DNA from: Prinia subflava
Lineage: Eukaryota; Chordata; Aves; Passeriformes; Cisticolidae
Direction: 5' to 3'
NCBI RefSeq assembly: GCF_021018805.1
Contig: NC_086247.1
Coordinates: forward strand, 140,054,102-140,118,101
DNA: 64,000 bases
Part shown: piece by piece, positions 47,729-61,428 of the stretch
Numbering within the stretch: position 1 is the first letter of the stretch
Layout: each line of letters opens with the position of its first letter
Translations under genes and position numbers: made by a program
The notes under the pieces: generated by a model
Seen by the model: only the letters and a program-made list of their open reading frames with translations
Databases searched by the model: none
Told to the model about the DNA's origin: nothing

Positions 47729-48745
47729 TTCATTTCACATAATTTTAAAAATACCTATAAACGAACATTAATTGGTTCTAATTGAAATGTGTCACCTTTT
47801 CAGGAACAAAGTGTCACCCATGTGTGCTGTAATGAAACCATTTGGCACTTCAAATTTCATTACTATACACACCCTAATGTAGCACATAAGTTATTCAAGG
47901 TATAAATTCGAGTAACAGTACTTTTATTAATATCAAAATTTGTAGTGAAGGGTATTTAAAATATTACCAATCCCCTAACTTTTACACTATTTGACTTATT
48001 CTGTAAATGAAACAGGGTTTTTTGTCAACCATTTCAATATAGGATAAATGTGAGATTCTAATCTGGAAAAGATGCTGAAATATAATGAATGTAATACAGC
48101 TCTTACTAATTTTTAAAATACTATGCTAAGAAATTATGATATGCCATACTATGACACCATAAACTAAGTAAACACAATCAAAGAATATGAAAAGAAAGTA
48201 AAATTCTAATTTTTCGCTTAGTACAATTGTTTTGGAATTCAAATGCAGAACATTTGCTATTTTTCTGATTTGAAAAGAAAAACAACTAGGATGTCAAAAA
48301 TACATAAAAACTGAATTTCCAAATCTTGATCATATCCAGTGGTAAGTGTACAAATACTATTAGAAATAGGCATGATCTTGGTCAAAACCAAACAAAGTGT
48401 AAATAAATTTCCAGTAGCTTTTCAGTGCAAAAACTTGAGACAAATAATATTATAGCAGGGAAGGTAGCTACCAGTAGACTATCAAAAAAAGGAGATTAAA
48501 GTATTCATAAGACCTTCAAATGGGTGTCTTGCTACAAACATAGTTTGAATTTCAAATAACATGGACTAAGTAGATGCTACAGATCACTTCACTTTCCTGT
48601 CAGTGTAACATGTGATGCTTAGCAATTAGTTCTAGGACTTAAATTTGCAGGAACAGAAATTATGTACACTAAAACTTATGAATCCTATTATGACACTGAT
48701 GGTCTGAGTGAAATAAATGAGTAAAAATTAAGTTTTGTCCATGTG
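47729..48745. other. Unique AT-rich non-coding sequence
   Basis: No gene or repeat recognised. Very AT-rich between about 47.9 and 48.6 kb. Confidence 0.5.
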
Positions 48746-49197
48746 TCTTCCTTCCTTCCTTCCTTCCTTCCTTCCTTCCTTCCTTCCTTCCTTCCTTCCT
48801 TCCTTCCTTCCTTCCTTCCTTCCTTCCTTCCTTCCTTCCTTCCTTCCTTCCTTCCTTCCTTCCTTCCTTCCTTCCTTCCTTCCTTCCTTCCTTCCTTCCT
48901 TCCTTCCTTCCTTCCTTCCTTCCTTCCTTCCTTCCTTCCTTCCTTCCTTCCTTCCTTCCTTCCTTCCTTCCTTCCTTCCTTCCTTCCTTCCTTCCTTCCT
49001 TCCTTCCTTCCTTCCTTCCTTCCTTCCTTCCTTCCTTCCTTCCTTCCTTCCTTCCTTCCTTCCTTCCTTCCTTCCTTCCTTCCTTCCTTCCTTCCCTCCC
49101 TCCTTCCTTCCTTCCTGCCTGCCTCCCTCCCTCCCTCCCTCCCTCCCTTGCTCCCTTCTGGCCTTTCTCTGCTTCCCTCCCTTTCCCTTCCTGTTCT
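48746..49197. repeat. (CTTC)n tetranucleotide array with degenerate 3' flank
   Basis: The run is pure from about 48747 to 49095, roughly 87 CTTC units, and the homopyrimidine stretch continues without a single purine to 49116. It then decays through CCTG and (CCCT)n units to about 49197. On the minus strand this is a GGAA/GAAG array. A 4-base repeat encodes a fixed tetrapeptide in every frame, so open frames of 160-175 codons (LPSF on plus, KEGR on minus) arise automatically and are not genes. Mirror-symmetric purine/pyrimidine tracts of this length can form triplex (H-DNA). Confidence 0.98.
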
Positions 49198-50719
49198 CAA
49201 GGCAGTATGCTTTACAAGCTTTTAGGGCAAGACAACTGGAAAGCAAAGTTAAGCACTTCTGACACCTTAAGTATGCAACAATATATCAGTTTTATACAAC
49301 ATTTAATAAATTCACGTGGTTATTTTAAAATATACTTAATGTCTTGGAAATAGGTACCTCACATACTCACTAGGACCAAAACTGGGCTGAAATGAGTTGT
49401 GCAATGTCTTTTTTTATGTTATATAATTATTCATATATAATGAATGATGTATATTTTCTAAACAATTATGTAGCTCACTACTGACACAGAAATTACAGAT
49501 GGCCTGTGTTAAATATGTCTTTTTTTTAAATGATGCATGAGGCTTATCCTAAAATCTTGAGCAGTGTCAGAATTAGAATCAAACAAAACTTTGTAGTTTT
49601 AGAATAGCCTCTCATTGCAAATGATACATTCTGTTTCCTAGTTTAGATATAGGATACTAAGATAAAGATAAAAGGATTTTGTTATTTAGTTGACTGTTGT
49701 GAAGGAATTGGAGAAAAAGAAGAATTGAAACTGAAGGTACATGCTGCAGAACCACATTATGTTATTCCCAGGGTCAGAAATTAGCATTTCCTCTGTTCTG
49801 TTATTCTTCCCCCAGAGTCCTCTAGCCATCAAATCCTGGCTCTGTAACCCCAGACTTCAGGATTTTATAGTTGTTGTTTGTTTGGGTTTTTTTTTAATGT
49901 TTTGGACATCAGAAATACCAAAACATACTTTGATTTTCAGTGCTAGGATTTTGGAGGAGGAAGTTCATGTTCCATGAAATTGCACCAATGCCTTTATTAA
50001 TTACCTCTTGTTTACACATCAAGGTCACATTGGAGACTGATTTCCTTTACTTAAAAAAGTGTAACATAGGCAGCGTTGATTGTTCAGATATTATTGGCTT
50101 CTAAGTTCAATTTCAGAATCATTCTTACATGACTGAGCACAGTACTCCAAGCCTCTGCTCTTGTCATGGTGAGTTTATGAACATTTTGCAGTGAGATTTC
50201 TGTTAACCCTGAGGCTGTCAAACAGTATTTAAGATAAAACAGCACCTGATCACCACTGAACATTTGCCTACTTATAAAGAATAAAAGAGGAAACAACAAC
50301 AACAAAAACAGAATAATTAACAACTACTTCGTTCCCACACAGCAAAAACTAGATGTCAACAGATCAGTCCTTTATGCTTGCATATGCTTTTAAAATGATC
50401 TTTTTTCCAACAGCTATCCCCATCAGAACATGTTCTACAGTTGTAAATCAGTGCCAGTGAATTAAATTTTGCTAAGGGCATTGTGTACAATTGCAGTATG
50501 GCTATTAATGCAGGGAGAATAAACAAGAAAAGAATGCTTAACATGACACAAGATCTGACTTATTAACTGATTCAGTATAAATGAATGTCAAGTAAATGAC
50601 AGCCCCAGGATCCATGCTACACAAAGTTGTTTGAAAAAGCATTTCAACAATGGCTTGGAATATGTTATTCTTTCAGTCAGTTGCCTGTGCTTCCAAGGGA
50701 GGGAAACACAGCTTCAGAC
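49198..50719. other. Unique AT-rich non-coding sequence
   Basis: No gene or transposon recognised. A short AAC-rich stretch lies at 50291-50310. Confidence 0.5.
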
Positions 50720-50745
50720 AAAAAAAAAAAAAAAAAAAAAAAAAA
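50720..50745. repeat. Poly-A homopolymer (26 A) with GAAA tail
   Basis: Pure A run followed by GAAAGAGAAAGAAAC. Looks like a decayed A-rich simple repeat. No retrocopy was identified upstream. Confidence 0.95.
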
Positions 50746-53631
50746 GAAAGAGAAAGAAACACACCACTTAAAGTAAAATATTGCATGAAAGAGAATTTCT
50801 ATTTCAGAGGGTCAGGCTAAAGACAGTGATTAACAGAAGAGAATGTCTGACTGAAGGAAAGGAAGATTTCTTCCTAAAAAAGCAATTGCTCAAGAAGAGA
50901 AGCATGAAAAGCCCATTGCTATGGTGCTGGATGTGTTGTTGTTTCTTTTTGACCTCACCTTGTCCAGTCAAGATGACTAAAAGCCTTACTTTGTTATTTA
51001 CTAGCTTTTAAGCATATGGTTTTTGACAGTCTTCATTATTCTTTAATAAGTTTCTTTTGTAGTGGAGCTCACCCTTTAGAAACTCAGTTAGGGAATTGAA
51101 TTGAATGTTTCATCTAGAGCAGGTTCATTTTAATTTATGTAAATATGTAAAGACATTCTGTTTTGTTTTGTGGGTTTTTTTTTAATACCCGTGGGCTTGC
51201 AGGCAGGCAGAGAGGTATATAGCCTTATCTCTGAGTGAAAATTCAGCTCTCAGTTCCCTGCAAACTTTTCCTTGTTCAAATTAGGGCATCTCAATGCAAG
51301 AGCTTGTTAAAGTTTCATGTTATAAGGAATGGGTTTGCCTTGGCAGATTAATTTAACAGCAGGAAAATCTACTTCTGTTTTTCTTAATGCCAAGTTTTAA
51401 AGCCTGCTTACTTTGTGGGTGGTGTGATTCAAGAGGAAGCAGGGTAGCCACAGGCATGGGATCAGAGCTTGGTCCTTATGCACATGAGTGGGTGTGTGGG
51501 TGTGAGAGAAAAGGAGGTATGAGGTTTCTATCCTTCCTCCTTGCACTCAAATCACTCCCTGGGCATCCCGGGGTGCTGTGCATGTTTGTGACCAAACACA
51601 CAGCATCAGTGTGGAGGGCTTCCCCTCCACTTCTACGGGGCTGGGAAGCCTGAAGAACTTGCAAACAGGCTCCTGGGTTTGAACCAAGATGAGATAAAGG
51701 AAGCCAAACGAGCAGGCAGGAGCCTTGTAGCCCTAAGGAGGCTGCAGAGAGTCCAGAGCAGATTCCACTGTGCCACCCCGTGGCTGCAGGATGGGACATG
51801 GGGCTCCCACCCAGCCAGGGTGCACCTGCAGGGGAGCAGCTGCACCAAGGCCCGGGACACAAAGGGACAATGTCACAGCCAACCCCACACACTGCAGGCC
51901 TTTTCCCATGCACACCTATTTGGAAAGAGCTGCCAAATTAAAGTGAGCCCTTTTGTGTGTGCTGAGGCTAATGGTTAATGTAATAAAACTCAGCAGCGTT
52001 TACAACATGAGCTGTGTGAAACCACAGGGTGAGAGTTTGTGGGTTTCTCCCCACTTGGCTTTCATATATGTGTGATGATCAAAAGAGGCAAGTTAATAAT
52101 GAGCTAGGGAGTGACACAACAAACAAACCCCATACACACCGAAAGGAACCACAGCACCTTCACCTAGCACAGGCAAAATCAGCTTTCCTTTGGGCCAGAG
52201 TGTTGCAGTTTCAACTACTGGTGTGGTTTGCTCCACGTGTATTCTCAGGCAACACTTTAAGGTTGCTGCAGGTCCTGCTGACATATCTGGATGAAATTTT
52301 AAACCCACTCTAGTGTTTTACTGATCAAAATCCACTCAGGGTCACCCCTGTGCTGCTGCTCCCAGTCCCACCAGTCCAATGGCACCTGGCACGCCTCAAG
52401 TAATGTTGCAGCATGGAAACTCTCTGAGATATTCCTGTAAACCATAATAACTGAGTTTTACCTTTCCTAAGACTACCACAGGCAAACACTAGGTAGAGTG
52501 TCTGGTTTGACAGTTTAATGAATCCCATTTGGCAATTCTGACCACTTTCAAATTTGAAATCATGAATCTGCACATTGATATTTCTACCCATGGCAGTCAG
52601 GAAGAGGACAGAGACTCTTCTAGCTCTAAAGACCCAGGGACAGCAAGAAATAAGACCCAGTGATCTTTGATGTCTAGTAGCCTGTTTACTGTAAGGAGAC
52701 TCTGTAAGATTCCATTTACAGCTTTGGTAAGAGAAAAGGTCAAAGTCAGAATGTAACCTTCACTGTTCAGCTTAGATCACATTTTTCTGTTGTTTGCCAA
52801 AGCAGGATGAGATTGGAACATCTGAGAGTAAAATCTGTCTTCTAGTTGCCTTTTCACACCTGTGACCACATACATATCTTGCTTTTGCACTCACTCTCTA
52901 ATTTGTTTTCCCAAGAAGTGGTCTCTTTCTAAAAATATTGATACATGAGCATGGGGAGGACAGCAGAGAACCATTCAGTGCCAGCTTCTCCTCTAGCCTG
53001 CACTGTGAGCTGTTTTACTGCTCACAAGTTGATGTTTTTCTCACCTCTTCCATCTTCTTCTACTTAGTCTAACTCCAGCCCCTGCACCTGCTACTGCAGG
53101 ATATTTCCATCTGTAGCTTTCCAACATTTCATATGCTGATGAATAGTTGGCTTCTGGCTGCTTCAGGAGAAGTCCCCAACTGCTGCTGAATTCACTCTCC
53201 AAGTCCAGAACAGAAGGGACCTTTATTTACCTTAATGGGCTCTGAGGATTAACACAGCAGACAGTCAGGAGCCTGCTCTCCTCGTACTGATTTCTGCCCT
53301 TGGTTTCATGACCTCTGGTTGGCAAAGAATTTCTGCTCAAGATGCTTGGATCTGTAAAGCATGATCTTCCTGGCTGATTGCAATATTAGGAAATTCCATA
53401 GGAAAATAAACTGTCCTGTCTCTTACATAGATACCACTTAAAAAAAAAAATCTCTCAATAGAGTCCCATGGTGACAGAGTAAAATGGGCAGAATTTAGAA
53501 CAACAAAGCATTCCACAGCAAAATGTTTAGAAATTAGCCTGAAATAAATATATAAAAATTAGTTTTTAAATCCGCCAAAACCCCACTATCTTTTTCAAAC
53601 ACTGTCCACAGCTTAATTACTGTTAAGTCCA
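50746..53631. other. Unique non-coding sequence, GC-richer at 51.4-51.9 kb
   Basis: No gene recognised. Open frames overlap on both strands in the GC-richer patch (145 codons at 51476-51913 minus, 99 codons at 51679-51978 plus). Several competing frames with no family resemblance argue for composition rather than coding. Confidence 0.45.
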
Positions 53632-53647
53632 TTTTTTTTTTTTTTTT
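53632..53647. repeat. Poly-T homopolymer (16 T)
   Basis: Pure T run in unique sequence. Confidence 0.93.
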
Positions 53648-56600
53648 GTGAATTTGCAGGTTGCTGTGTTAATACCACACCACATTCCTTTAAGGCTTAA
53701 GCACATACATTTAAAAGCCGATAACATTTTTTTCATGAGAGGAGCTTAAGTTCTTTTCTGATATGTTCAGGGATCAAGTTTCACAAATTCAGTATTCAAG
53801 CCAACTGAAGTCAGATGTCCTAGTACCATAAAGCTTAATGAGTGAACTTTTACCTCACTAATGTCTGGAAGATAAGAAGAGATGAATACTTTAAAATAAG
53901 GCAAACATTTGCTTCAACATGTATATGTATTTGTTCAGACTGTAAATTAAATTCAATTAAGTTCAGAGAGTAGTATCTTAAACACTTTGCTAATTATAGT
54001 TGTGAGTTTCAACTCATTAAACCCAGATAGTACATTTAAGAAAAGAGAATCTGCCGGGAAACTGCCCATTACACTGGCTGGTTATCTCATTTCCATTAAA
54101 GAACCACTAAAACTTTGAGATGTGCCTTCAAGACACTCCACAGGAGAAGGAGAAAAAGAGGAAAGAACCAAGGGTCTTTTTGCTGGCTACAGCAAAATGA
54201 GCTGAGCTGCAGAAAGGAATTGTATGTATTTTCTGAGTGTACAAAACCTGTAGCAGAACATCCAAGAATGTCTTCATTCAGCATCCATGTGATTGCAGTC
54301 CACAGGAGTCAGTTTGTGGTGCTGCCCACCTTGACAAACCCCTGGGACTGGCTGATGTCTCTCTGGTTAGAATCACACCTCTTCTTGAAAGAGAAAACTC
54401 ACTTGAAAGAGCTAAAATTCTCAGCAAATTAGGGCCAAATTAATGCTCCCTTTTATGATAAGTGCTAGCCTGGCCAGAACTTCAAGGCTTGATTTAGATA
54501 CCATTTGACCTAAAACATGAACAAAACTATGCCAGCAAGTAAGAAAATAAGAAGGGGAACTGGGGTCAAACTGAAACTCTGATATGGGGTAGGAAAGGGC
54601 ATGAGAACTATAAGTGGGGCACATGTAACCAAAACAGCATGAAGAGGAGATGGGCAAGTCCAGAGGAATGTATTGGGAGCCTACATGTTCCCCAGTCGAG
54701 GGAGAAAACAGCATAAAGTGGAAGGAAACGGAATCTTTCCAAGTCCCTGGCACAAAGAAGCAAGAAGTAGGCATCGAAGGGAACTGTAGAAGTAAAAATC
54801 AACAGGAGGTTGACACGTCAGGAGAGAGACAGGGAGGATTACAGCCTCTGGAGGCTAAGCCAAGAACATGGCTTGCAGAAGCTGCAAAATGTGCAACCAA
54901 GTGTTTTCATAGAGGGACTAGCTAGTGTTGGCACAAGACAGCAAGTGTTAGCACTGGAAGACAGAAGAAGTGCTCAGTGTGTGACAGTGATGAAGTCCCA
55001 CGCAGCCCTGCAAAAGTATGTCTGAGCTGCACAAACCCGCGAGCTCGCTCTGAGCTGGTTAGCCAAGCCTCAGAAGCAGTCTGTGCATGTTAGCACTGCT
55101 TTAATTAATTTAACTGGGCTAATACCCCTAATTTGTTGGAGGTATCTGTAAACTGCGCTTTGCAGGGTTAGGCAGACACGGTGAACCTTTGTTAGAAAGA
55201 GTCGCTCCAGAGACAGCAAAACAGGTCAGACCTTTACAAACCCATTCAAACCCTTAATTTCCCTACTGTGTGTTCTTGGTCAGTGATTAGACTGAGCAGA
55301 GACTCCCAACAAGCTCAGGCTGCTGAATACTGACCTCTCTTAACTGCTGCCAAAGCTAACAGCCACAGCTATGTTCGCACCAGGTGGTCTCCCTTCAAGA
55401 AAAGACTCTTTCAGTTTTCTTCTTATTTTCTTAAAAAATCATCTTGTTGTATGATAGAGAAAAGTTGCCCCAATGCACGTAATTTGCAGCAGAGAAAAAG
55501 TGCTGCTTACATGATTTTCGTGTGCTGTGTTTTCATATTGCTCTAAACTTTTTGACTGAGTTTGAACTCCTGCCAGTGTTTTAGCATAGCAACTTGCTTT
55601 CTTCATGACATTCAGCAAGTGGTTTTGCCTCCTCAAAGACTTGGGCTGCAACCCAGGGAGAATTTTACATTATGAAAGAATGAGAAGTGGGTTAGAGCAG
55701 GAGCAGCAGAAGCCACACACCTCCTTCCCTCTGACCGCAGACTAACCCTGCACACTGTCTCTATGGTCTGGGTACGTGATATTATGACTGTGATCATGTG
55801 GGTCCTAAGTCTCCCAGCAGACAGAGGAACATAACTTGTTTTATGGAGCAGAGGCTATTCACAGGGCTACTGTGTGCTTGCTGCTACATGCATGGTTTTA
55901 ATATGCTCCTACTTGCGTGCCTGACTTTGCAGGTATTGTGGAGTGGAAGAACACAGGCAGGAACAGACATCTGAAAAAGTGGGAAGCCAGAGAGGCACAT
56001 CTTCCTCTGTAGTCACTCAGCCTACCTACTCCTGGCTGCCCTCTTCCCAAATCACAGGAATCACATGAAGGGGAGGGAACATTTTCCCAGGGGAAGAGGG
56101 AGGTTTGGGCAGGCTATGACCTAGATAAATTATCCTAGCAGCCTGCGGATGGTTTGCAGAGCGTAGGTTAAACAATTCCGATGTGCACAAGCACCGTGAG
56201 AGCCAAACCCCACTGAAACCAACAGAAAGCTTTCCATTTGCTTTAATGAGCATTGGATCAAACATTATAGATAGGCAAAAGTGAAAATAAGAGACCTCTG
56301 TGTGTTATTGGCACAGTGACTAAATACCATTGGAATGGGAATAACCACAAGATACTCCAAGGCTGCGTGAGTGTTGCTGTCCAGTGATTGGCTTTTATTT
56401 GTTCCCTGTCTCAGTGGAGCTACTCTACACCACTGGGTAAACCCTTATTCTTTGCTAAGAAAAGTTTCAGTCTAGTTACTTTTATCATTGGGCACAGGGT
56501 ACTCACCCTGCAGATTATTCCAAGTAACAGGAGCAAAGTAACTTTAGATAATTGTGCCAGCATGGGGAACAAAGGAAAACATTCTCATAACACTGAGAAT

Positions 56601-59600
56601 GTGTTAGGCAGGACAAGGCAGGACAAACTTGAAACCATTATTCCTGAGCCAGAAATACATATTCTTCTTCCAATAGTTGGTTTCCTGTTGGCTAGACTCA
56701 ATGAGATACCATTTGCAGGAAGGAACAGAGTCCTTCAGTGCAAGTTGTGCATATGCCTCTTGATGCTGCATTGCTTTAAATTATTATTCCCTCCCTTCTT
56801 TTAATCATCAGCTAGTGACAAGTTAGTGGTGATTTTATTAGCTCCACTTGTTGGGAATGGTGCCTTCATTTATGGGAATTTTTAAATTTATACTTTTTAA
56901 AAATTAAAGCCACTTGATACTAGACAGTTTATTTTGTAAATTAATAAAACAAGCAATAAAAATGGAATAATAATAACAACAAAATGCTGTCTTAAAAAAA
57001 GAACAATGCTGTACATCAACAATAAAGCTGAAGAATGAAGTGAGACACCTTCTCCTTGCAGGCACTCCTGAGTGAGAAAACATCATCACAGCTGGGGAAT
57101 TTGTCCTAGAAGCATCAAGTCCTACATATGTGAACACATTAGCTTAATGAAATCCCTAAAACTAGTGCAACTTGGAAAATTTACCTTGGAGGGATGAAGT
57201 CTACATTTGCAACAATGCAAGATATCTTTCACAAGACTCATTTCAGTGCTCTGCCTCCTCCTTTTTTTGTGCTTTTAAATACAGAGCCAGGTCACAGACA
57301 GAGTGGAACTTATTTCAGGATTATGCCTTGAATCTTACTTTTCCAACCAGGCATTCACAGCTGTAGGCAGGCACATGAAAGTGTGAACTTTCAGTCTAGA
57401 ACTTGAAAGACAACTTTTAAGTCCTGCTGTACACTGGGGACAGCAGGATACAGAGTGGAAGCTTCTACTTCCTTTGCTGTATCTATTTCCACCTAATTCC
57501 CAATACTCTGTTGCTCCTACTTCTCTGTCTACATAAAAAGCTAACATTAACCTGGTTTAAATAAATACAATAAAAAAGCCATCCATCTTAATAGTCTACT
57601 CCTTCTCTTACATTCACTGTGTAAGAGCAAAATTTCAAGCTTCACCCAAGGCCTATGAGGGTGAATTTTGAGAAGGGCAGGACCTTCCATGTTGAATAGC
57701 AAGATAACTTTCATTTTAAAAACAAGAAACTGATACTGTATTTTCAATCATTGGAATTTTGTGCCAGTTGCAAAATCAATAATGTTCTTATTAAAGTACT
57801 TACATTCCCAATAAAATATTTTGTGACATAGAATCTCCATTAAGATAGAGCTGGACCATGCTCCTGAGAAGTCAGCAATTTTTACTGTAATCAAAGATTT
57901 TGCATAGTAAATAGGAGGCTGAGTTTTAACTCCTGGAGTTCCTTTTGAAGGAGCAGTGGGCCTGTAGCTTGCGTTACCTTCAGGAACACTGCAAGTGGGG
58001 GAAGTTGTGTACAGAGAAAATTGGACCTAGGACATGTAATTAAGATCTTCCCAGACCATAACAGAAAGTAATTTAACTCCTCTTGGCAAAGTCTGACATT
58101 ACAAAGACACAAGATTCTGCAGAGGAAAGTGACAATCTGACCAGATTTACTGTGATCAGGCCTGCGTGGTGATGAAAAATAAAGGTAGGGAGTGAAATAA
58201 AATGCCAGGAATTTGGTTTGCACCAGAGTTTTGGTTTGTTCTTATCTTTGGTCAAAGTGACTGCTCTATTTAGTTTTGAATAACTGCTCTGCAAGTGGGA
58301 TTAAATCTTCTTCTCTCTCTTGGTTTAATATTGCAGCAGAGACAGTCTGTATTATACAGTGGCATAACACATGCCTTTTAGAAAAAACTGTGACAACATG
58401 AAATTCCCATAGGTGTTATGCTCACAAGAAATTAGCATAATGATGCTAGGGAGAGGATTTTGCTCTTATAGAAACTGTTTGTATCTGTCAGGGTCTTATA
58501 TATAGATTGTTGCAAACACTATAGAAATGAGAAACTAAACTGACACAATAAAATTCTTTTAGTGATTGAGCAAAAAGCTTTGAAATTGAGAAATTTGATC
58601 TCTTCCACTAGTATAGTTATATTTTTACTATGGCATTGCACAACTAAAGAATCAGGAAACAGAGATGGAAATGATAGGTCGGTGCCATATTACTATGATA
58701 CACTTTAAGGCCTAATTCAAATCCTTCTGAAGCCAGTGTTATGTGCATCAGGTATAATAGTAATAATAACAGTAATAATGGTTGTTCTTAATAATTAAGG
58801 CTGATTGTGAGGCACTTAGGGTAATGCTGCTATTTACTTTCATCACCCATGTATTTGCTTATGTGGGAATAGATTCAGCTGTGATGAACAGCTATGGTTG
58901 TGCATGTTCAGTTTTGATGACTGGAAAGTGCTAATTGATTCTCCTTGAGCTTTTTCCCTCGAGGCTCTTCTGACCTCCATCTTGTTCAGGATTTTGGCTC
59001 CCAGGTTGAGTTTTATCATCATACATCAGGTATTTGGCCTAAAGGACTTTTCCCCCATTTATTGAAATAAGATTCTGCAAGCCTTAAGGGATGAATTCAG
59101 CCTGCAATCCAACTGGATTTTAGCTGTCCTTTTGGAGAAAGAAAGGTCCCCTCCAGGGATGAAGAGCACCCTTGCTGATTGCCCACCTCTGCACTGCCTG
59201 AGATCCTACCAAGAGAGCTTCAGCATGGGTGCTTGTTTAGAGGAGGAAGCCCTGGGTCTCCCATCTGGCCATGCCTGGATCCCAGTGAAGGCAGAACCAT
59301 CCTGTTCTCAAGTACAGCATCTGTGCTCACACAGAGCCCATCAAGGACTGCAGACATTATGACAGGCTGATAAAAGACAGTCACTGTACTAAGGAAGAGT
59401 CACAAGCTAAACACAAGATCTAGAGGAAAGAGAGGGCTGTCACCTGCCAAGAGCAAAGCACCAGGATAAAGGTATTTTAAAAGGACTGATTATTTTTTCC
59501 CTTAGGCAAATGACATTGCCATGTTCCCAGTAGACTGGCATGAGTGTGTATAATGAAAGTGGACACTGAAGGAAGAGGGCTGGGAGGAGGAAGATTAATG

Positions 59601-60726
59601 GATCACTTGCAGATTAGTGTGATGAAGCTCTTTTAAGATGTTGAAGCACTGTTATCCATATAGAGAGGAATTCTGGTCTGAAATGACTGTCACCCCCAGA
59701 GTAGCAGGGGAAGAGATTGGGACATTTTTCTACAGTCAGTGTGCCAGACATACATCCCCATTAACTCCCCAGTGGATTTCCCTGAGAAAAGGCAGAACAT
59801 TTACAAGAAAGATTTTCTCTGGCTCAAAGTCTCATGGAAAATTTTGATCCCATGGTTTATTCATTGGGGATTTCCCGCAGTTCCCAGGGAAACCAAGAGG
59901 CAAGGCTCTAAGGGAGCAGGTTCTTTTGCTTTTATCTTTCCCACAGACCAGCCAGTCCTACATGTTCCTATGAGATGCTGCTCATAGAGAGATATGGGCT
60001 TGAGGGACTGTGAAATTATTCTTTGTTTTGTAGATGAGAATTTGTTTTAATTAACTCATGATGTGAAGAATTAAATTAAAGGTGAAAGGAAAAACCTTTC
60101 CTCGGCTGGACTTTTCTTGATGAGTTTCAGGAGTACATAGGTTCTGCTGCTGAGAAGGAAGGCCCTGAAAAAAGGCACCTGGAAGGATGGAAGGCTTGAT
60201 CCAGGCACAAGTACTGCAATGACATGAGCCTCCATTCCTGTTCCTTTTATCCCTAGATTCCTTAAAAAGCTTTGACAAAGCAAGCCTCAATAAAGTAGCT
60301 TGATACCTTAATCCAAAGTATATTATATTCATAAACAATTTCCATCATTCTCTCTTCTTCACCCTTTTGAGATAGAATAATGTACCATTAAAATAGGATT
60401 TCTGTTTTCCTGTTGAGAACATTAGGAACAAGAAAATAAATAGTTCTCTTCATTACCAAAGTCTCAGATGAATTGAAACAGAGAAGAAGGAGCAAACATA
60501 AAACCTATTTCCAAGGTGTTCTGGAGTAATGCATCAGCCTCTGATCTCCAGATACACATCAGTAAATTCAGACTTTGATCTACAAAGCACTTAAGTACTT
60601 GCATAACTTGGAGCATGCGAGTAGCCTCTTCACTTGAGATTAGCATGTGGTTAGGTGCTTTTCTGGACTGTGGCTTTTCAAAGGAGTGGACGGCCTAGTT
60701 ATATATTTTGTAATGTGGGAAGCAGT
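53648..60726. other. Unique non-coding sequence
   Basis: About 7 kb without an identifiable gene or transposon. Minor TAA-type runs lie at 56966-56982 and 58754-58780. A roughly 20-bp imperfect tandem word (AGTGTTGGCAC / AGTGTTAGCAC) lies at 54924-54954. The longest frame (56388-56804, plus, 138 codons) has no recognisable domain. Confidence 0.45.
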
Positions 60727-60813
60727 GGAAGGAAGGCAGGAAGGCAGGAAGGCAGGCAGGAAGGCAGGCAGGAAGGCAGGCAGGCAGGCAGGAAGGCAGG
60801 AAGGAAGGCAGGA

Positions 60814-60849
<36 letters not shown>

Positions 60850-60957
60850 AGGCAGGAAGGCAGGAAGGCAGGAAGGCAGGCAGGCAGGCAGGCAGGAAGG
60901 CAGGCAGGCAGGAAGGAAGGCAGGAAGGAAGGCAGGAAGGCAGGCAGGCAGGCAGGA

Positions 60958-60989
<32 letters not shown>

Positions 60990-61096
60990 AGGCAGGCAGG
61001 AAGGAAGGCAGGAAGGCAGGAAGGCAGGAAGGCAGGAAGGCAGGAAGGCAGGAAGGCAGGAAGGCAGGAAGGAAGGCAGGAAGGAAGGCAGGAAGG

Positions 61097-61156
<60 letters not shown>

Positions 61157-61260
61157 AAGGAAGGAAGGAAGGAAGGAAGGAAGGAAGGAAGGCAGGAAGG
61201 AAGGCAGGAAGGAAGGCAGGAAGGAAGGCAGGAAGGAAGGCAGGAAGGAAGGCAGGAAGG

Positions 61261-61292
<32 letters not shown>

Positions 61293-61396
61293 AAGGAAGG
61301 AAGGCAGGAAGGAAGGAAGGAAGGCAGGAAGGAAGGAAGGAAGGCAGGAAGGAAGGAAGGAAGGAAGGAAGGAAGGAAGGAAGGAAGGAAGGAAGG

Positions 61397-61428
<32 letters not shown>

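Noticed and set aside
48688..49262. Open frames of 160-175 codons (LPSF / KEGR repeats)
   Set aside because: The same artefact from the CTTC array.
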